This document shows positions 8,307 through 15,360 of a stretch of DNA of 64,000 bases, piece after piece. The notes below the pieces were generated by a model. That model was not told the origin of the DNA and did no database searches. It was given only the letters and a program-made list of their open reading frames with translations. Within the stretch, counting starts at the first letter, position 1. The number at the start of each line of letters is the position of its first letter. This DNA is from Streptomyces triticirhizae. GTDB taxonomy: Bacteria > Actinomycetota > Actinomycetes > Streptomycetales > Streptomycetaceae. The stretch spans positions 1-64,000 of the forward strand of contig NZ_RFFJ01000002.1 of the NCBI RefSeq assembly GCF_003696235.1, read 5' to 3'. The translations under genes and the position numbers were made by a program.

Positions 8307-9188
8307 ATGAACGAACGCGAGTATCTGGCCGAGCGTTTCGAGGAGCACCGACCCCGACTGCGGGCCGTGGCCTACCGGATGTTGGGCTCCCTGAGCGAGG
8401 CGGACGACGCCGTGCAGGAGGCGTGGCTGAAGCTCAGCCGCACCGGGCGGGAGGGCGTGGACAACCTCGGCGGCTGGCTGACCACGGTCGTCGGGCGGGT
8501 CTGCCTCACCATGCTGCGCTCGCGGACGCGGCGCGGCGAGCAGCCGCTCGACGGCCATGTGCCGGACCCCGTGGTGGACGGGCCCGACGGGATGGGCACC
8601 GGCGATCCCGAGGAACGGGCGCTGCTGGCCGACTCGGTCAGCCTCGCCCTGATGGTCGTGCTGGAGACGCTCAACCCGGCCGAGCGGCTGGCGTTCGTCC
8701 TGCACGACCTGTTCTCGCTGCCCTTCGACGACATCGCCCCGCTCATCGGCCGCGGCGTTCCGGCGACCCGGCAGCTCGCCAGCCGGGCCAGGCGGCGGGT
8801 CCGGGGCGCCGCGCCGCCCTCGGACACCGACCTGCCCACCCAACGCCGCGTCGTGGACGCCTTTCTGACCGCCGCCGCCGGCGGGGACCTGGAGGGGCTG
8901 ATGGCGGTGTTGGACCCGGAGGTGGTGCTCAGGTCGGACGACGGCCCGGGGCGGCCCGGCACCGTGCTGCGCGGGGCGCGCGCGGTGGCCGGCGGGGCGT
9001 TGGCCTTCGCCCGGATGACCAGCGGCAGCCGTTCGCTGCTGGTCAACGGCGGCCCCGGCGCGATCGGCGTGACCGGGGGCCGGGTGACCTCCGTCGCGTC
9101 GTTCACCGTGTCCGGCGGCCGGATCGTGGCGATGACCGTCCTGGCCGACCCCGAGCGGATCGACGCCCTGGGACTGCGGCCGGTCTAG
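8307..9188 (+). CDS. ECF sigma factor with SnoaL-like C-terminal domain (ECF41/SigJ type)
   Basis: The 293-residue sigma factor carries region 2 (RAVAYRMLGSLSEADDAVQEAW), region 4 (LNPAERLAFVLHDLFSLPFD, then an HTH) and a C-terminal extension of about 110 residues with a SnoaL/NTF2-like fold. The linker GHVPDPVVD occupies the place of the family WLPEP motif, DGPGRPG that of DGGGK, and DPERID that of NPDKL. In ECF41 proteins the fused domain regulates sigma activity, so no separate anti-sigma factor is expected, and none is encoded beside it. The upstream ECF41-type promoter supports autoregulation. ECF41 genes usually sit next to an oxidoreductase or carboxymuconolactone decarboxylase target; neither is adjacent here. 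Confidence 0.92.
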   Translation: MNEREYLAERFEEHRPRLRAVAYRMLGSLSEADDAVQEAWLKLSRTGREGVDNLGGWLTTVVGRVCLTMLRSRTRRGEQPLDGHVPDPVVDGPDGMGTGDPEERALLADSVSLALMVVLETLNPAERLAFVLHDLFSLPFDDIAPLIGRGVPATRQLASRARRRVRGAAPPSDTDLPTQRRVVDAFLTAAAGGDLEGLMAVLDPEVVLRSDDGPGRPGTVLRGARAVAGGALAFARMTSGSRSLLVNGGPGAIGVTGGRVTSVASFTVSGGRIVAMTVLADPERIDALGLRPV

Positions 9189-9283
9189 GGTGGCGCGCGG
9201 AGGGACGGCGGGAGGAACGCGGGGCCGCGCCGGGACGCCTCCGGCGCTGGAGGCCCCGCCGCACCACGGCGTCCGCCGCCGCG

Positions 9284-10252
9284 TCACGCGGGGTGCCGGT
9301 GCTCGTCAACGACCGCCTCGATCACCCCCCTTGTGCCGGCGGCGGCGCGCTCGTCGCCCCCGGCGAGCGCCGAGGCGTGGTCGACGAGCGCCTTCCACAG
9401 GGCCCAGCCGCGCCCCCGCGCCCAGGCGCCCTCGGCGACGGCGCCCCCGAGCCGCGCGCGGAAGGCGGCGCGTGAGTCCCCGGAGAACAGGGTCCAGGCG
9501 ATCGCCAGATCGCAGGCCGGGTCCCCGACGCCGCAGGTGCCGAAGTCGATCACGCCGGCGAGCGCGCCGCCCTCCACCAGCAGGTTCCCCGGGGCGACAT
9601 CGCCGTGGAACCAGGCGGGCCGCCCGTCCCAGGCGGCGTCGAGCGCCGCCCGCCAGATCCGCTCCGCCTCCCCGACGTCCAACCACCCGCCGGTCGGCCG
9701 CCCCTCCAGGGCGCGGAGGGCGTCCCGCACCTGACCGTCGTAGGTGGTCAACGGGCCGCCCCGGAACCAGTTGTGCCGCCCCGGGGCCGGCCCTCCGGCC
9801 GGATCGACCTCGCGCAGCGCCGCCAGGAAGGCGGCGAGATCGACGGCGAACCGCGTCGGGTCCGCCGGCGCGGAGCGGCTCGCCGGCTCCCCCGGCAGCC
9901 AGCGGTAGACCGACCACGGGTGCGGATATCCCTCGCCAGGACCGCCCCCGGCGAGCGGGACGGGCACCGGCTGCGGCAGCCGTCGCGCCAGCACCGGCAG
10001 CCAGCGGTGCTCCTTGGCGACGGCGAGCGCATAGGGCGCGGCGCTCGGCAGCCGCACCACCAGCTCCTCACCCAGCCGGAACGTGCGGTTGTCCCAGCCC
10101 TCGTCCGCCACCCGGCGCACCGGCAGCGCCGCCCACGCGGGGAACTGGGCGGCCAGCAGCCGCCGCACCAGCCCCTCGTCGGCGGGGAAACGCTCGGGCA
10201 CCGGCCCGATCCCGGCCCCCTCGCCGCCCGCCCCGCCGTTCGTCCCGGTCAA
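9284..10252 (-). CDS. Aminoglycoside phosphotransferase (APH) family kinase
   Basis: The 322-residue protein has the APH kinase fold. Visible motifs are the catalytic loop WFHGDVAPGNLLV (HGD with Asn seven residues after His) and the metal-binding VIDFGTCGVGDP. The family phosphorylates small molecules (aminoglycosides, macrolides, choline, homoserine and others) with ATP; the substrate here is not evident, and its chromosomal position does not by itself imply resistance. I chose the TTG start at 10252 because GGAGGGGAG sits six bases upstream. An ATG at 10384 would add 44 low-complexity residues. It is convergent with the sigma factor gene. Confidence 0.8.
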   Translation of the reverse strand: MTGTNGGAGGEGAGIGPVPERFPADEGLVRRLLAAQFPAWAALPVRRVADEGWDNRTFRLGEELVVRLPSAAPYALAVAKEHRWLPVLARRLPQPVPVPLAGGGPGEGYPHPWSVYRWLPGEPASRSAPADPTRFAVDLAAFLAALREVDPAGGPAPGRHNWFRGGPLTTYDGQVRDALRALEGRPTGGWLDVGEAERIWRAALDAAWDGRPAWFHGDVAPGNLLVEGGALAGVIDFGTCGVGDPACDLAIAWTLFSGDSRAAFRARLGGAVAEGAWARGRGWALWKALVDHASALAGGDERAAAGTRGVIEAVVDEHRHPA

Positions 10253-10401
10253 CTGCCGCTCCCCTCCCTGTCGTTCCCGGCCGGACCGCCCGCCCGTCCG
10301 GCCCGCCCCCACCGTCAGCCCACACCCTAGAGGCCGCCACTGACAGACACCCTCCACGACTCTCGGCGCCCACTCGCCCGCCACCTCTCCCCTCGGTCAG
10401 G

Positions 10402-10447
10402 AAAGTTGAGCCGAGACTTGGCAACTTTGCTGCCGATCGGCTATATA
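10402..10447 (+). promoter_or_regulatory. hsp20 promoter with overlapping inverted repeat
   Basis: An inverted repeat AAAGTTG (10402-10408) / CAACTTT (10422-10428) overlaps a -35-like TTGGCA (10418-10423). An 18-base spacer then leads to TATATA (10442-10447). A repressor on the repeat would block the -35 element. It does not match the RheA (TGTCATC dyad) or HspR (CTTGAGT dyad) consensus sequences. Confidence 0.5.
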
Positions 10448-10492
10448 AGAAGAGACGCGACACACACCCTGTCGACACGGGAGGAGTGACCG

Positions 10493-10918
10493 ATGATGCT
10501 CATGCGTACCGATCCCTTCCGGGAGTTGGACCGGCTCACGCAGCAGGTGTTCGGGACGGCGGCCAAGCCGGCGGCGATGCCGATGGACGCGTACCGCGAC
10601 GGAGACACCTTCGTCGTCGAGCTGGACCTGCCGGGAGTCGAGCCGGAGTCCATCGACCTCGACATCGAGCGCAATGTGCTGACCGTCAGGGCCGAGCGGC
10701 GCCCCAGCGCCGGCGAGGGCACCGAGCCGGTGATCGCCGAGCGCCCGGTGGGCACGTTCAGCAGGCAGCTGTTCCTCGGCGAGACCCTGGACACCGACCG
10801 GATCGACGCCAGCTATGACAGCGGCGTGCTGCGCCTCCGCATCCCGGTGGCCGAGCAGGCCAAGCCCCGCAAGATCGCCATCTCCGGCGGGAAGCGCCCC
10901 AAGGCCCTGCGCGGCTGA
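10493..10918 (+). CDS. Small heat-shock protein, Hsp20/alpha-crystallin family
   Basis: This 141-residue ATP-independent chaperone should bind unfolding proteins in the cytoplasm. The alpha-crystallin domain spans about residues 33-130: it opens with [20 protein letters not shown] and includes [13 protein letters not shown], the conserved G-V-L motif. The short C-terminal tail contains RKIAIS, which serves as the I-x-I oligomerisation motif. The start at 10493 is fixed by AGGAG six bases upstream. A promoter with an overlapping inverted repeat precedes it and a GC-rich hairpin follows. Confidence 0.95.
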   Translation: MMLMRTDPFRELDRLTQQVFGTAAKPAAMPMDAYRDGDTFVVELDLPGVEPESIDLDIERNVLTVRAERRPSAGEGTEPVIAERPVGTFSRQLFLGETLDTDRIDASYDSGVLRLRIPVAEQAKPRKIAISGGKRPKALRG

Positions 10919-10927
10919 CCCCACACG

Positions 10928-10957
10928 GGCGGGCCGGCCCCCGGCGGCCGGCCCGCC
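10928..10957. terminator. GC-rich hairpin between convergent genes
   Basis: An 11-bp perfect stem (10928-10938 with 10947-10957) closes an 8-base loop. There is no U-tract, which is common for actinomycete terminators. It lies between hsp20 (plus) and the SRPBCC gene (minus) and can serve both strands. Confidence 0.65.
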
Positions 10958-11004
10958 GAGGCCCGGGACCGCGCCCGCCCAACGGGCCAGCGCAGCGGGC
11001 GCGT

Positions 11005-11643
11005 TCAGCCCTCCGGCGCGAAGAAGGCCGCCGTCGCCGCGGCGGCCCGCTCCGCCGCCTCGGCCGGCGCGCCCGAGGCGACATGCGCCGCGCGCCAACG
11101 CTGACTGACATCCGTCACAAAGCCTCGCCCCTCGGGCGCGGTGTGGAACTTCTCCTTGTCGGGCAGCGGCTCGCCGGCCAGATGGAGGGCGAGCCCCAGC
11201 AGGGACAGGTCCCAGCCGATGCCGGTGGCCCCGGGCCCGTACCGTTCCCAGAACTCCGGGTCGCCGACCGACGCGTGCTCCAGCGTCAGCCGGGTCGCCC
11301 CGTAGTCCTCGGCCGACAGTTTGAGGGTGACCTCGGAGACGTCGGCCTCCGTCACGTTCTCGCCGTAGACCCAGGTCACCCTGAGCAGGTGCGGGCGTTC
11401 GCAGGCGAGGATCTTGCCGCCGGCGTTCCCCTCCAGCTGGTAGCTGCCGCCCTCGCGGAGGTCCCCGGTGACCGGCGCCAGCCAGCGCGCCAGGCGTTCC
11501 GGGGTGGTGCAGGCGTTCCAGACGTCCTCCAGGGTGGCCTCGTAGCGGCGGCTGAGCACCACCGTGTGGCCGTCCCCGGCGGGGATGCGGCGCCGGCCCA
11601 CCTCGCGGTGGACGGCGTTGATGTCGTCAATGAAGTCCGCCAT
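11005..11643 (-). CDS. SRPBCC / AHSA1-type START-fold protein
   Basis: This 212-residue protein has the Aha1-C-terminal-type SRPBCC fold: RRYEATLEDVWNACTTPERLARWLAPV at residues about 30-55 is the characteristic opening. Members bind hydrophobic ligands; the precise function is unknown. Its start (ATG 11643) lies inside the end of the ArsR gene (stop 11627), a 17-base overlap. This ArsR-SRPBCC pairing is common in actinomycetes, and the regulator normally controls the pair. Confidence 0.85.
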   Translation of the reverse strand: MADFIDDINAVHREVGRRRIPAGDGHTVVLSRRYEATLEDVWNACTTPERLARWLAPVTGDLREGGSYQLEGNAGGKILACERPHLLRVTWVYGENVTEADVSEVTLKLSAEDYGATRLTLEHASVGDPEFWERYGPGATGIGWDLSLLGLALHLAGEPLPDKEKFHTAPEGRGFVTDVSQRWRAAHVASGAPAEAAERAAAATAAFFAPEG

Positions 11644-11980
11644 CGTCGGCCTTCCTTCTCGCGTCTCGCTTGCCTCGGGCCAGCTCGGTGCCCAGCGCGT
11701 CCAGCCGTTGCTCCCAGAACCGGCCGAAGCGTTCCAGCCAGGCGTCCACCTCGCGGAACCGGTCGGGCGCCACCGCGTAGAGCCGGCGCGCGCCCTCGGG
11801 GCGAACGGTGGCGAAGCCCGACTCGCGCAGGACGCGGAGGTGTTGGGAGACGGCCGGCTGGGAGATGCCGAACTCGGCCCGGACGACCTCGGTGACGGCG
11901 CCGGCGGGTCGCTCGCCCTCGGCGAGGAGTTCGAGTATCCGCCGCCGGACCGGGTCGCCCAGCACATCCAGAGCGTGCAT
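11627..11980 (-). CDS. ArsR/SmtB-family winged-helix repressor
   Basis: The 117-residue protein begins MHALDVLGDPVRRRILELL and has the recognition helix ISQPAVSQHLRVLRESGF followed by a beta-wing (VRPEGARRLYAV). It lacks the metal-binding ELCVCDL motif of metal sensors, so the inducer is probably not a simple metal. I prefer the ATG at 11980, with AGGGTGG upstream, over a GTG three codons earlier. A near-perfect 27-base palindrome (11995-12021) lies directly upstream. Confidence 0.88.
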   Translation of the reverse strand: MHALDVLGDPVRRRILELLAEGERPAGAVTEVVRAEFGISQPAVSQHLRVLRESGFATVRPEGARRLYAVAPDRFREVDAWLERFGRFWEQRLDALGTELARGKRDARRKADDGGLH

Positions 11981-11994
11981 GGCGACCACCCTAC

Positions 11995-12021
11995 AAGTTC
12001 TGCTTATATAAGCCAGAACTT
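11995..12021. promoter_or_regulatory. Probable ArsR operator
   Basis: The arms AAGTTCTG (11995-12002) and CAGAACTT (12014-12021) are perfectly complementary. They enclose CTTATATAAG (12003-12012), itself a 10-base palindrome. The element starts 15 bases upstream of the ArsR ATG, where a repressor would occlude the promoter. Confidence 0.7.
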
Positions 12022-12050
12022 AGGCGAGGTCGGAACGAGGACAGAGAGAA

Positions 12051-12080
12051 CGGGGCCGCCCCCGGCCGGGGGCGGCCCCG
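12051..12080. terminator. Perfect 30-base GC-rich palindrome
   Basis: The two 15-base halves (12051-12065 and 12066-12080) are exact reverse complements. It lies 21 bases beyond the stop of the small minus-strand gene at 12101-12295 and upstream of the ArsR promoter, so it fits a terminator for the small gene. Confidence 0.65.
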
Positions 12081-12100
12081 TGGGTCACCGCGCACGGGCC

Positions 12101-12295
12101 TCAGGCGTCAACCGAAGCGGCGACCTCACCACTCCGCTCGACCCGGGACGACGACACGGCCACCGACCCCGCGCCCGGGGCCGGCCGACCCCTGCCGGGC
12201 GACCGGGAGACACCGTGCCGGATGCCGTGCCCGGCGTGCACCCCCTCCGCGAAATCCCTGAACGACCTGGGCAGTTGCCCTATGACGCGACGCAT
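12101..12295 (-). CDS. Small Arg-rich protein of unknown function, divergent from TetR
   Basis: A 64-residue reading frame starts MRRVIGQLPRSFRDFAEG and continues as a Gly/Arg/Ser/Pro-rich, probably disordered tail. I do not recognise a family. Three things suggest it is expressed: GGAGGAGG lies five bases upstream of the ATG (12295), a perfect hairpin follows its stop, and twin TetR-type operators lie directly upstream. Residues 1-20 could form a short basic amphipathic helix. It has no signal peptide or membrane segment. It may be the gene controlled by the neighbouring TetR protein. Codon composition alone could also make this a chance frame. Confidence 0.5.
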   Translation of the reverse strand: MRRVIGQLPRSFRDFAEGVHAGHGIRHGVSRSPGRGRPAPGAGSVAVSSSRVERSGEVAASVDA

Positions 12296-12308
12296 CACGG
12301 CCTCCTCC

Positions 12309-12357
12309 TATACTGGTCTGTAAAGCTGGATCCAGAGTAGGTATACAGATCTGTAAA
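12309..12357. promoter_or_regulatory. Twin TetR-type operators around a third palindrome
   Basis: Two similar 16-base sites occur as direct repeats, 33 bases apart (about three helical turns): TATACTGGTCTGTAAA (12309-12324) and TATACAGATCTGTAAA (12342-12357). The second contains the perfect palindrome TACAGATCTGTA. Between them lies the perfect palindrome CTGGATCCAG (12326-12335). TATACA (12342-12347) can serve as a -10 element for the TetR gene, with TGTAAA (12319-12324) 17 bases upstream. Confidence 0.65.
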
Positions 12358-12376
12358 TGCAAGGGGATTACACGCC

Positions 12377-12991
12377 ATGCCGACGGACTCATCCGAGGTG
12401 GACCCGCTGGAGCTGACACCGGGCGCGCAGCGCATCCTGGAGGTGGCCTCCGAGCTGTTCTACCGGCGCGGAATCCACGCCGTCGGGGTGGACACCATCG
12501 CCGCCGAGTCGGGCGTCACCAAGCGCACGCTCTACAACCGCTTCGGCTCCAAGGACAACCTGCTGCGCATCTACCTGGAGACCAGGGACCGCCGATGGCG
12601 TGAACTCATCGCCGACCGCCTGGCCAAGGAGGACAAGGAGGAAGGGGACCCGCTGCGGCGGGTGTTGACGCCGTTCGCCGTCCTGCCCGAGTGGCTGACC
12701 GAGTCCGACCGGGGATGCAGCTTCGTGAACGCCTTCGCCGAGCTGCCCGAGCGCGACCACCCGGGGAACCAGGTGATCAGGACCGAGAAGAAGTGGCTGC
12801 GGGAGTTCTTCCACGACCGGATCGTCGAGGCCGGGATCGCCGAGCCGACCGCGCGGACGCTCTCCGTCCAGCTGCTGGCCCTCCACGAGGGCGCCATCGT
12901 CAGCAACGCCATCGCGGAGGAGTCGGGCGCGGCCCGGGCCGTGACGGAGGCGGCCAGCGCGCTGGTCGGCGCCGCGCTCCCGGCTCGGTAG
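12377..12991 (+). CDS. TetR/AcrR-family transcriptional regulator
   Basis: The 204-residue regulator has an N-terminal HTH (RILEVASELFYRRGIHAVGV, then ESGVTKRTLYNRFGSKDNLL, about residues 17-65) and a C-terminal helical ligand domain (CSFVNAFAELPERDHP, about residues 112-127). The start ATG at 12377 has AAGGGG about ten bases upstream. The twin operators upstream imply autoregulation and control of the divergent small gene. It is convergent with the MarR gene. The ligand is unknown. Confidence 0.9.
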   Translation: MPTDSSEVDPLELTPGAQRILEVASELFYRRGIHAVGVDTIAAESGVTKRTLYNRFGSKDNLLRIYLETRDRRWRELIADRLAKEDKEEGDPLRRVLTPFAVLPEWLTESDRGCSFVNAFAELPERDHPGNQVIRTEKKWLREFFHDRIVEAGIAEPTARTLSVQLLALHEGAIVSNAIAEESGAARAVTEAASALVGAALPAR

Positions 12992-13081
12992 CCGACGCTC
13001 CCGCTCGTAGCCGCGCCCCCGGCGCGCCGGCCCGAGAACGCGCCTGGCGCGCCACCTCCCGGCGCGCGCCCGGCGCGGGCT

Positions 13082-13516
13082 TCAGCGCGCCTCGTCGAGG
13101 CCGGCCACCACCCGGCCGAGCGACTCGTGGAGCGCCCGCCGTTCCTCCTCCGGCAGGGCGAGGACCGGCGCGATGCCGGACCGATAGCTCTCGCCCAGCT
13201 CGGCCCTGCGGCGGCAGCCCTCATCGGTCAGCGCCACCAGCTTGACCCTGCGGTCCTTCGGGGCGGCGCGCCGTTCGACCAGGCCGCGCCGCTCCAGGCC
13301 GTCCACGATCCCGGTCACATGGGAGGCGTCGCAGGACAGCACCTCGGCCAGCGAGCGCATCGGCGTCGGCTCCTCCAGCCTGGCCAGCAACGCCGCCTGG
13401 GCGACGGGCAGTTCGAGGCGGCCGGCGGCCCGCCGGAACTCGGCCCGCAGCCGGTCGGCGACCTGTAGAACCAGCCGCGCCAGCTCGGGCGTCAGCGGAT
13501 CGCTCTCCTGGCTCAT
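13082..13516 (-). CDS. MarR-family transcriptional regulator
   Basis: The 144-residue protein has the MarR winged helix: LPVAQAALLARLEEPTPMRSL, LSCDASHVTGIVDGLERRGL as recognition helix, and ERRAAPKDRRVKLVALTDEG as the wing. It probably represses the divergent F420-type nitroreductase gene and itself. The start at 13516 has GAGG five bases upstream. The intergenic region carries a CTCAAC/GTTGAG dyad. The inducer is unknown. Confidence 0.9.
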   Translation of the reverse strand: MSQESDPLTPELARLVLQVADRLRAEFRRAAGRLELPVAQAALLARLEEPTPMRSLAEVLSCDASHVTGIVDGLERRGLVERRAAPKDRRVKLVALTDEGCRRRAELGESYRSGIAPVLALPEEERRALHESLGRVVAGLDEAR

Positions 13517-13545
13517 GGCCTCATGCTAGCCCCTTACTTCACCAA

Positions 13546-13558
13546 CTCAACCGTTGAG
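13546..13558. promoter_or_regulatory. Probable MarR operator
   Basis: CTCAAC-C-GTTGAG (13546-13558) is a perfect 6-1-6 palindrome 30 bases upstream of the MarR start, between divergent genes. Related CTCAA half-sites recur further into the AT-richer spacer, for example CTCAAG from 13562, suggesting several binding sites. Confidence 0.55.
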
Positions 13559-13667
13559 GAACTCAAGCTTTTGATCTAGTCTCACCCCAACTACTTGACT
13601 CACTCAACCTTCGATAGTGCCAAGGGCCCGGGACGAGCACGGGCCCGAGCACCGAGGAGCGCGCACC

Positions 13668-14219
13668 ATGACCTCTGGACAGACCTCCGAACAGCACCCC
13701 GAGCGGACCTCCGAACGCCCCCTCGACCCCGCCGCCGAGCCGGTCAGCGACAGCCCCGTCGGCTGGGTCGCCAACCATGTGCGCGGCTATCTCGCCACGG
13801 ACGGCCGGAAGGGCCACCGTTACCAGGGCTGGAACACCCTGCTGCTGACCACCCGGGGTCGCCGCTCAAGCCTGCTGCGCAGGACCGCGCTGATCTACGG
13901 GGAGCACGAGGGCCGCTATCTGCTCGTCGCCTCCAACGGCGGCTCCCCCCGCCACCCCGCCTGGTACCTCAACCTCGTCGCCCACCCCGAGGTCGGCGTC
14001 CAGGTCGGCGCCGAACGCTTCACCGCCCTCGCGCGCACCGCCGACCGACGGGAGAAGGCCCCGCTCTGGGCGCTGATGACGGAGATCTTCCCGCTCTACG
14101 ACACCTACCAGAACGCCACCGAACGCCCGCTCCCGCTGGTCGTCCTGGAGCGCCGGGAACCCGGCGGGCTCAACGGGCTCAACGGGCTCGGCGAGACGGG
14201 CCCAGCTCCGGCTCCCTGA
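13668..14219 (+). CDS. F420-dependent (Ddn-type) nitroreductase family protein
   Basis: This 183-residue deazaflavin-dependent nitroreductase family protein has the core NTLLLTTRGRRSSLLRRTALIYG, LLVASNGGSPRHPAWYLNLVAHPEV and QVGAERFTALAR, typical of the split-beta-barrel Ddn family that uses F420H2. The start ATG at 13668 has GAGGAG eight bases upstream. The C-terminus ends in a tandem repeat (GLNGLNGLGE) that overlaps the 3' end of the convergent regulator by 41 bases. The divergent MarR gene probably controls it. A role in detoxifying quinones or nitro compounds is an inference. Confidence 0.88.
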   Translation: MTSGQTSEQHPERTSERPLDPAAEPVSDSPVGWVANHVRGYLATDGRKGHRYQGWNTLLLTTRGRRSSLLRRTALIYGEHEGRYLLVASNGGSPRHPAWYLNLVAHPEVGVQVGAERFTALARTADRREKAPLWALMTEIFPLYDTYQNATERPLPLVVLERREPGGLNGLNGLGETGPAPAP

Positions 14220-15194
14220 CCCAGCCGCGCTCGGCGAGCGCGGCGCCCATCGGCGTGCGGGTGTGGAACGCGGTGCGGCCGCGCCGCACGGTGCGCACCA
14301 GCCCCGCCCTGCGCAGCACGCCCAGGTGCTGGCTCGCCGACGAGGGCAACACCCCGACGCGGTGGGCCAGTTCGCCGGTCGTCCCGTTCACCTCCAGCGC
14401 CTGGAGCACGGCGGCCCTGGTGTGCCCGAGCAGCGCGGCCAGCGACACCCGGTGGCACTCCTCCTCGCCCTCCGGCACCGCGAGGTCGTCCGGCGGCCGG
14501 TGCTCCACCGGGTAGACCAGCGTCGGGGCGTGGTGCTCGTTCAGCAGCGTGATCCCGGTCTCCAGGCAGAAGAACGAGGGCACGAGCAGCAGCCCCCGGC
14601 CGCCCAACACCAGGTCCTGGTCGACCGGATAGTCCACCTCAAGGGCCGGCGGGCGCCAGCGCAGCGCGGGCGGCAGCGTGCGCAGCAGCCCCTCCACGCC
14701 GTCGGCGAGCAACGCCGAGGCCCGCCGGGAACGGTCGCCTGCCGTCTGCGCCTCGATCCGTTCCCAGGACGGGGCGATCGCCGCCGCGTGGTAGGCGGTC
14801 AGCGCGGTGCCGAGCCGTTCGGCGGCGCCGGGCGCGCCCCGCCAGAGCGCCTGCGCGAACGGCGCCCGCGCCCGGCGCGCGTCGAGCGGTTCGAGATCCC
14901 GCCGCAGCTCCCGGCGCGGCGTCCCGGCCACCCGCTCGACGGCCGCCCGGACGTCGCGGTCGGGAACGGAGGGGGTCAGGAAGTCGGGGAAGTACCCCCG
15001 GGGCGGCACCAGCGTCGCCAACAGCCGCCAGTCGGGCGGCAGTCGGCCCGCACCCGACGCCGCCACGAGCGCACCAACGGGCCGCCGTCCCGCCGTTGGA
15101 AGCGGTGGAGGCTCAACACCGTCTCCCACAGCGGCGACGCCTCGGCCAGGCGGGTCCGCCCCAGATCCTCGCCCGTGAAATGGACACGCAGCAC
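14179..15194 (-). pseudogene. ArsR-like HTH regulator with a frameshift
   Basis: The gene starts at a GTG (15194, with GGGGGTG upstream) reading VLRVHFTGEDLGRTRLAEA. It runs in that frame to about WRRRVRA near 15050, then continues in another frame as RLPPDWRLLATLVPPRGYF. One extra base within GGCCCG (15045-15050) would restore an uninterrupted protein of about 338 residues. The second part contains the winged helix near the C-terminus (TTGELAHRVGVLPSSASQHL). The intact family is a common actinomycete regulator with an N-terminal domain of unknown function. Either a genuine recent inactivation or a base-calling error in a GC run would explain it. Its 3' end overlaps the nitroreductase gene tail to tail. 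Confidence 0.75.
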
Positions 15195-15298
15195 TGCACA
15201 CCCCCCGATGCGCGACACTCACGGGCACCCAGTGAAGCACAAATCCGTCGATCCCCCCAGGGGCCGGACAGGCCCCCACCAGAGGGACCTTCCCCCCG

Positions 15299-15352
15299 GA
15301 ACGGCAACGGGAGCGGGCCGGCCGGAACGGGAACGGCGCGACGGGAACGGAC
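15299..15352. repeat. GGAACGG-rich low-complexity tract
   Basis: AACGG recurs five times within about 50 bases in the 166-base gap between the frameshifted regulator and the next gene. A similar GAACGG-rich patch lies on the other side of that gene (about 17139-17178). I see no gene here. Confidence 0.4.
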
Positions 15353-15360
15353 GCGGCGGC

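Noticed and set aside
12992-13081. GGCGCGCC-rich stretch between tetR and marR
   Set aside because: It is simple GC-rich sequence with short palindromes; no stable single hairpin or gene could be defined.
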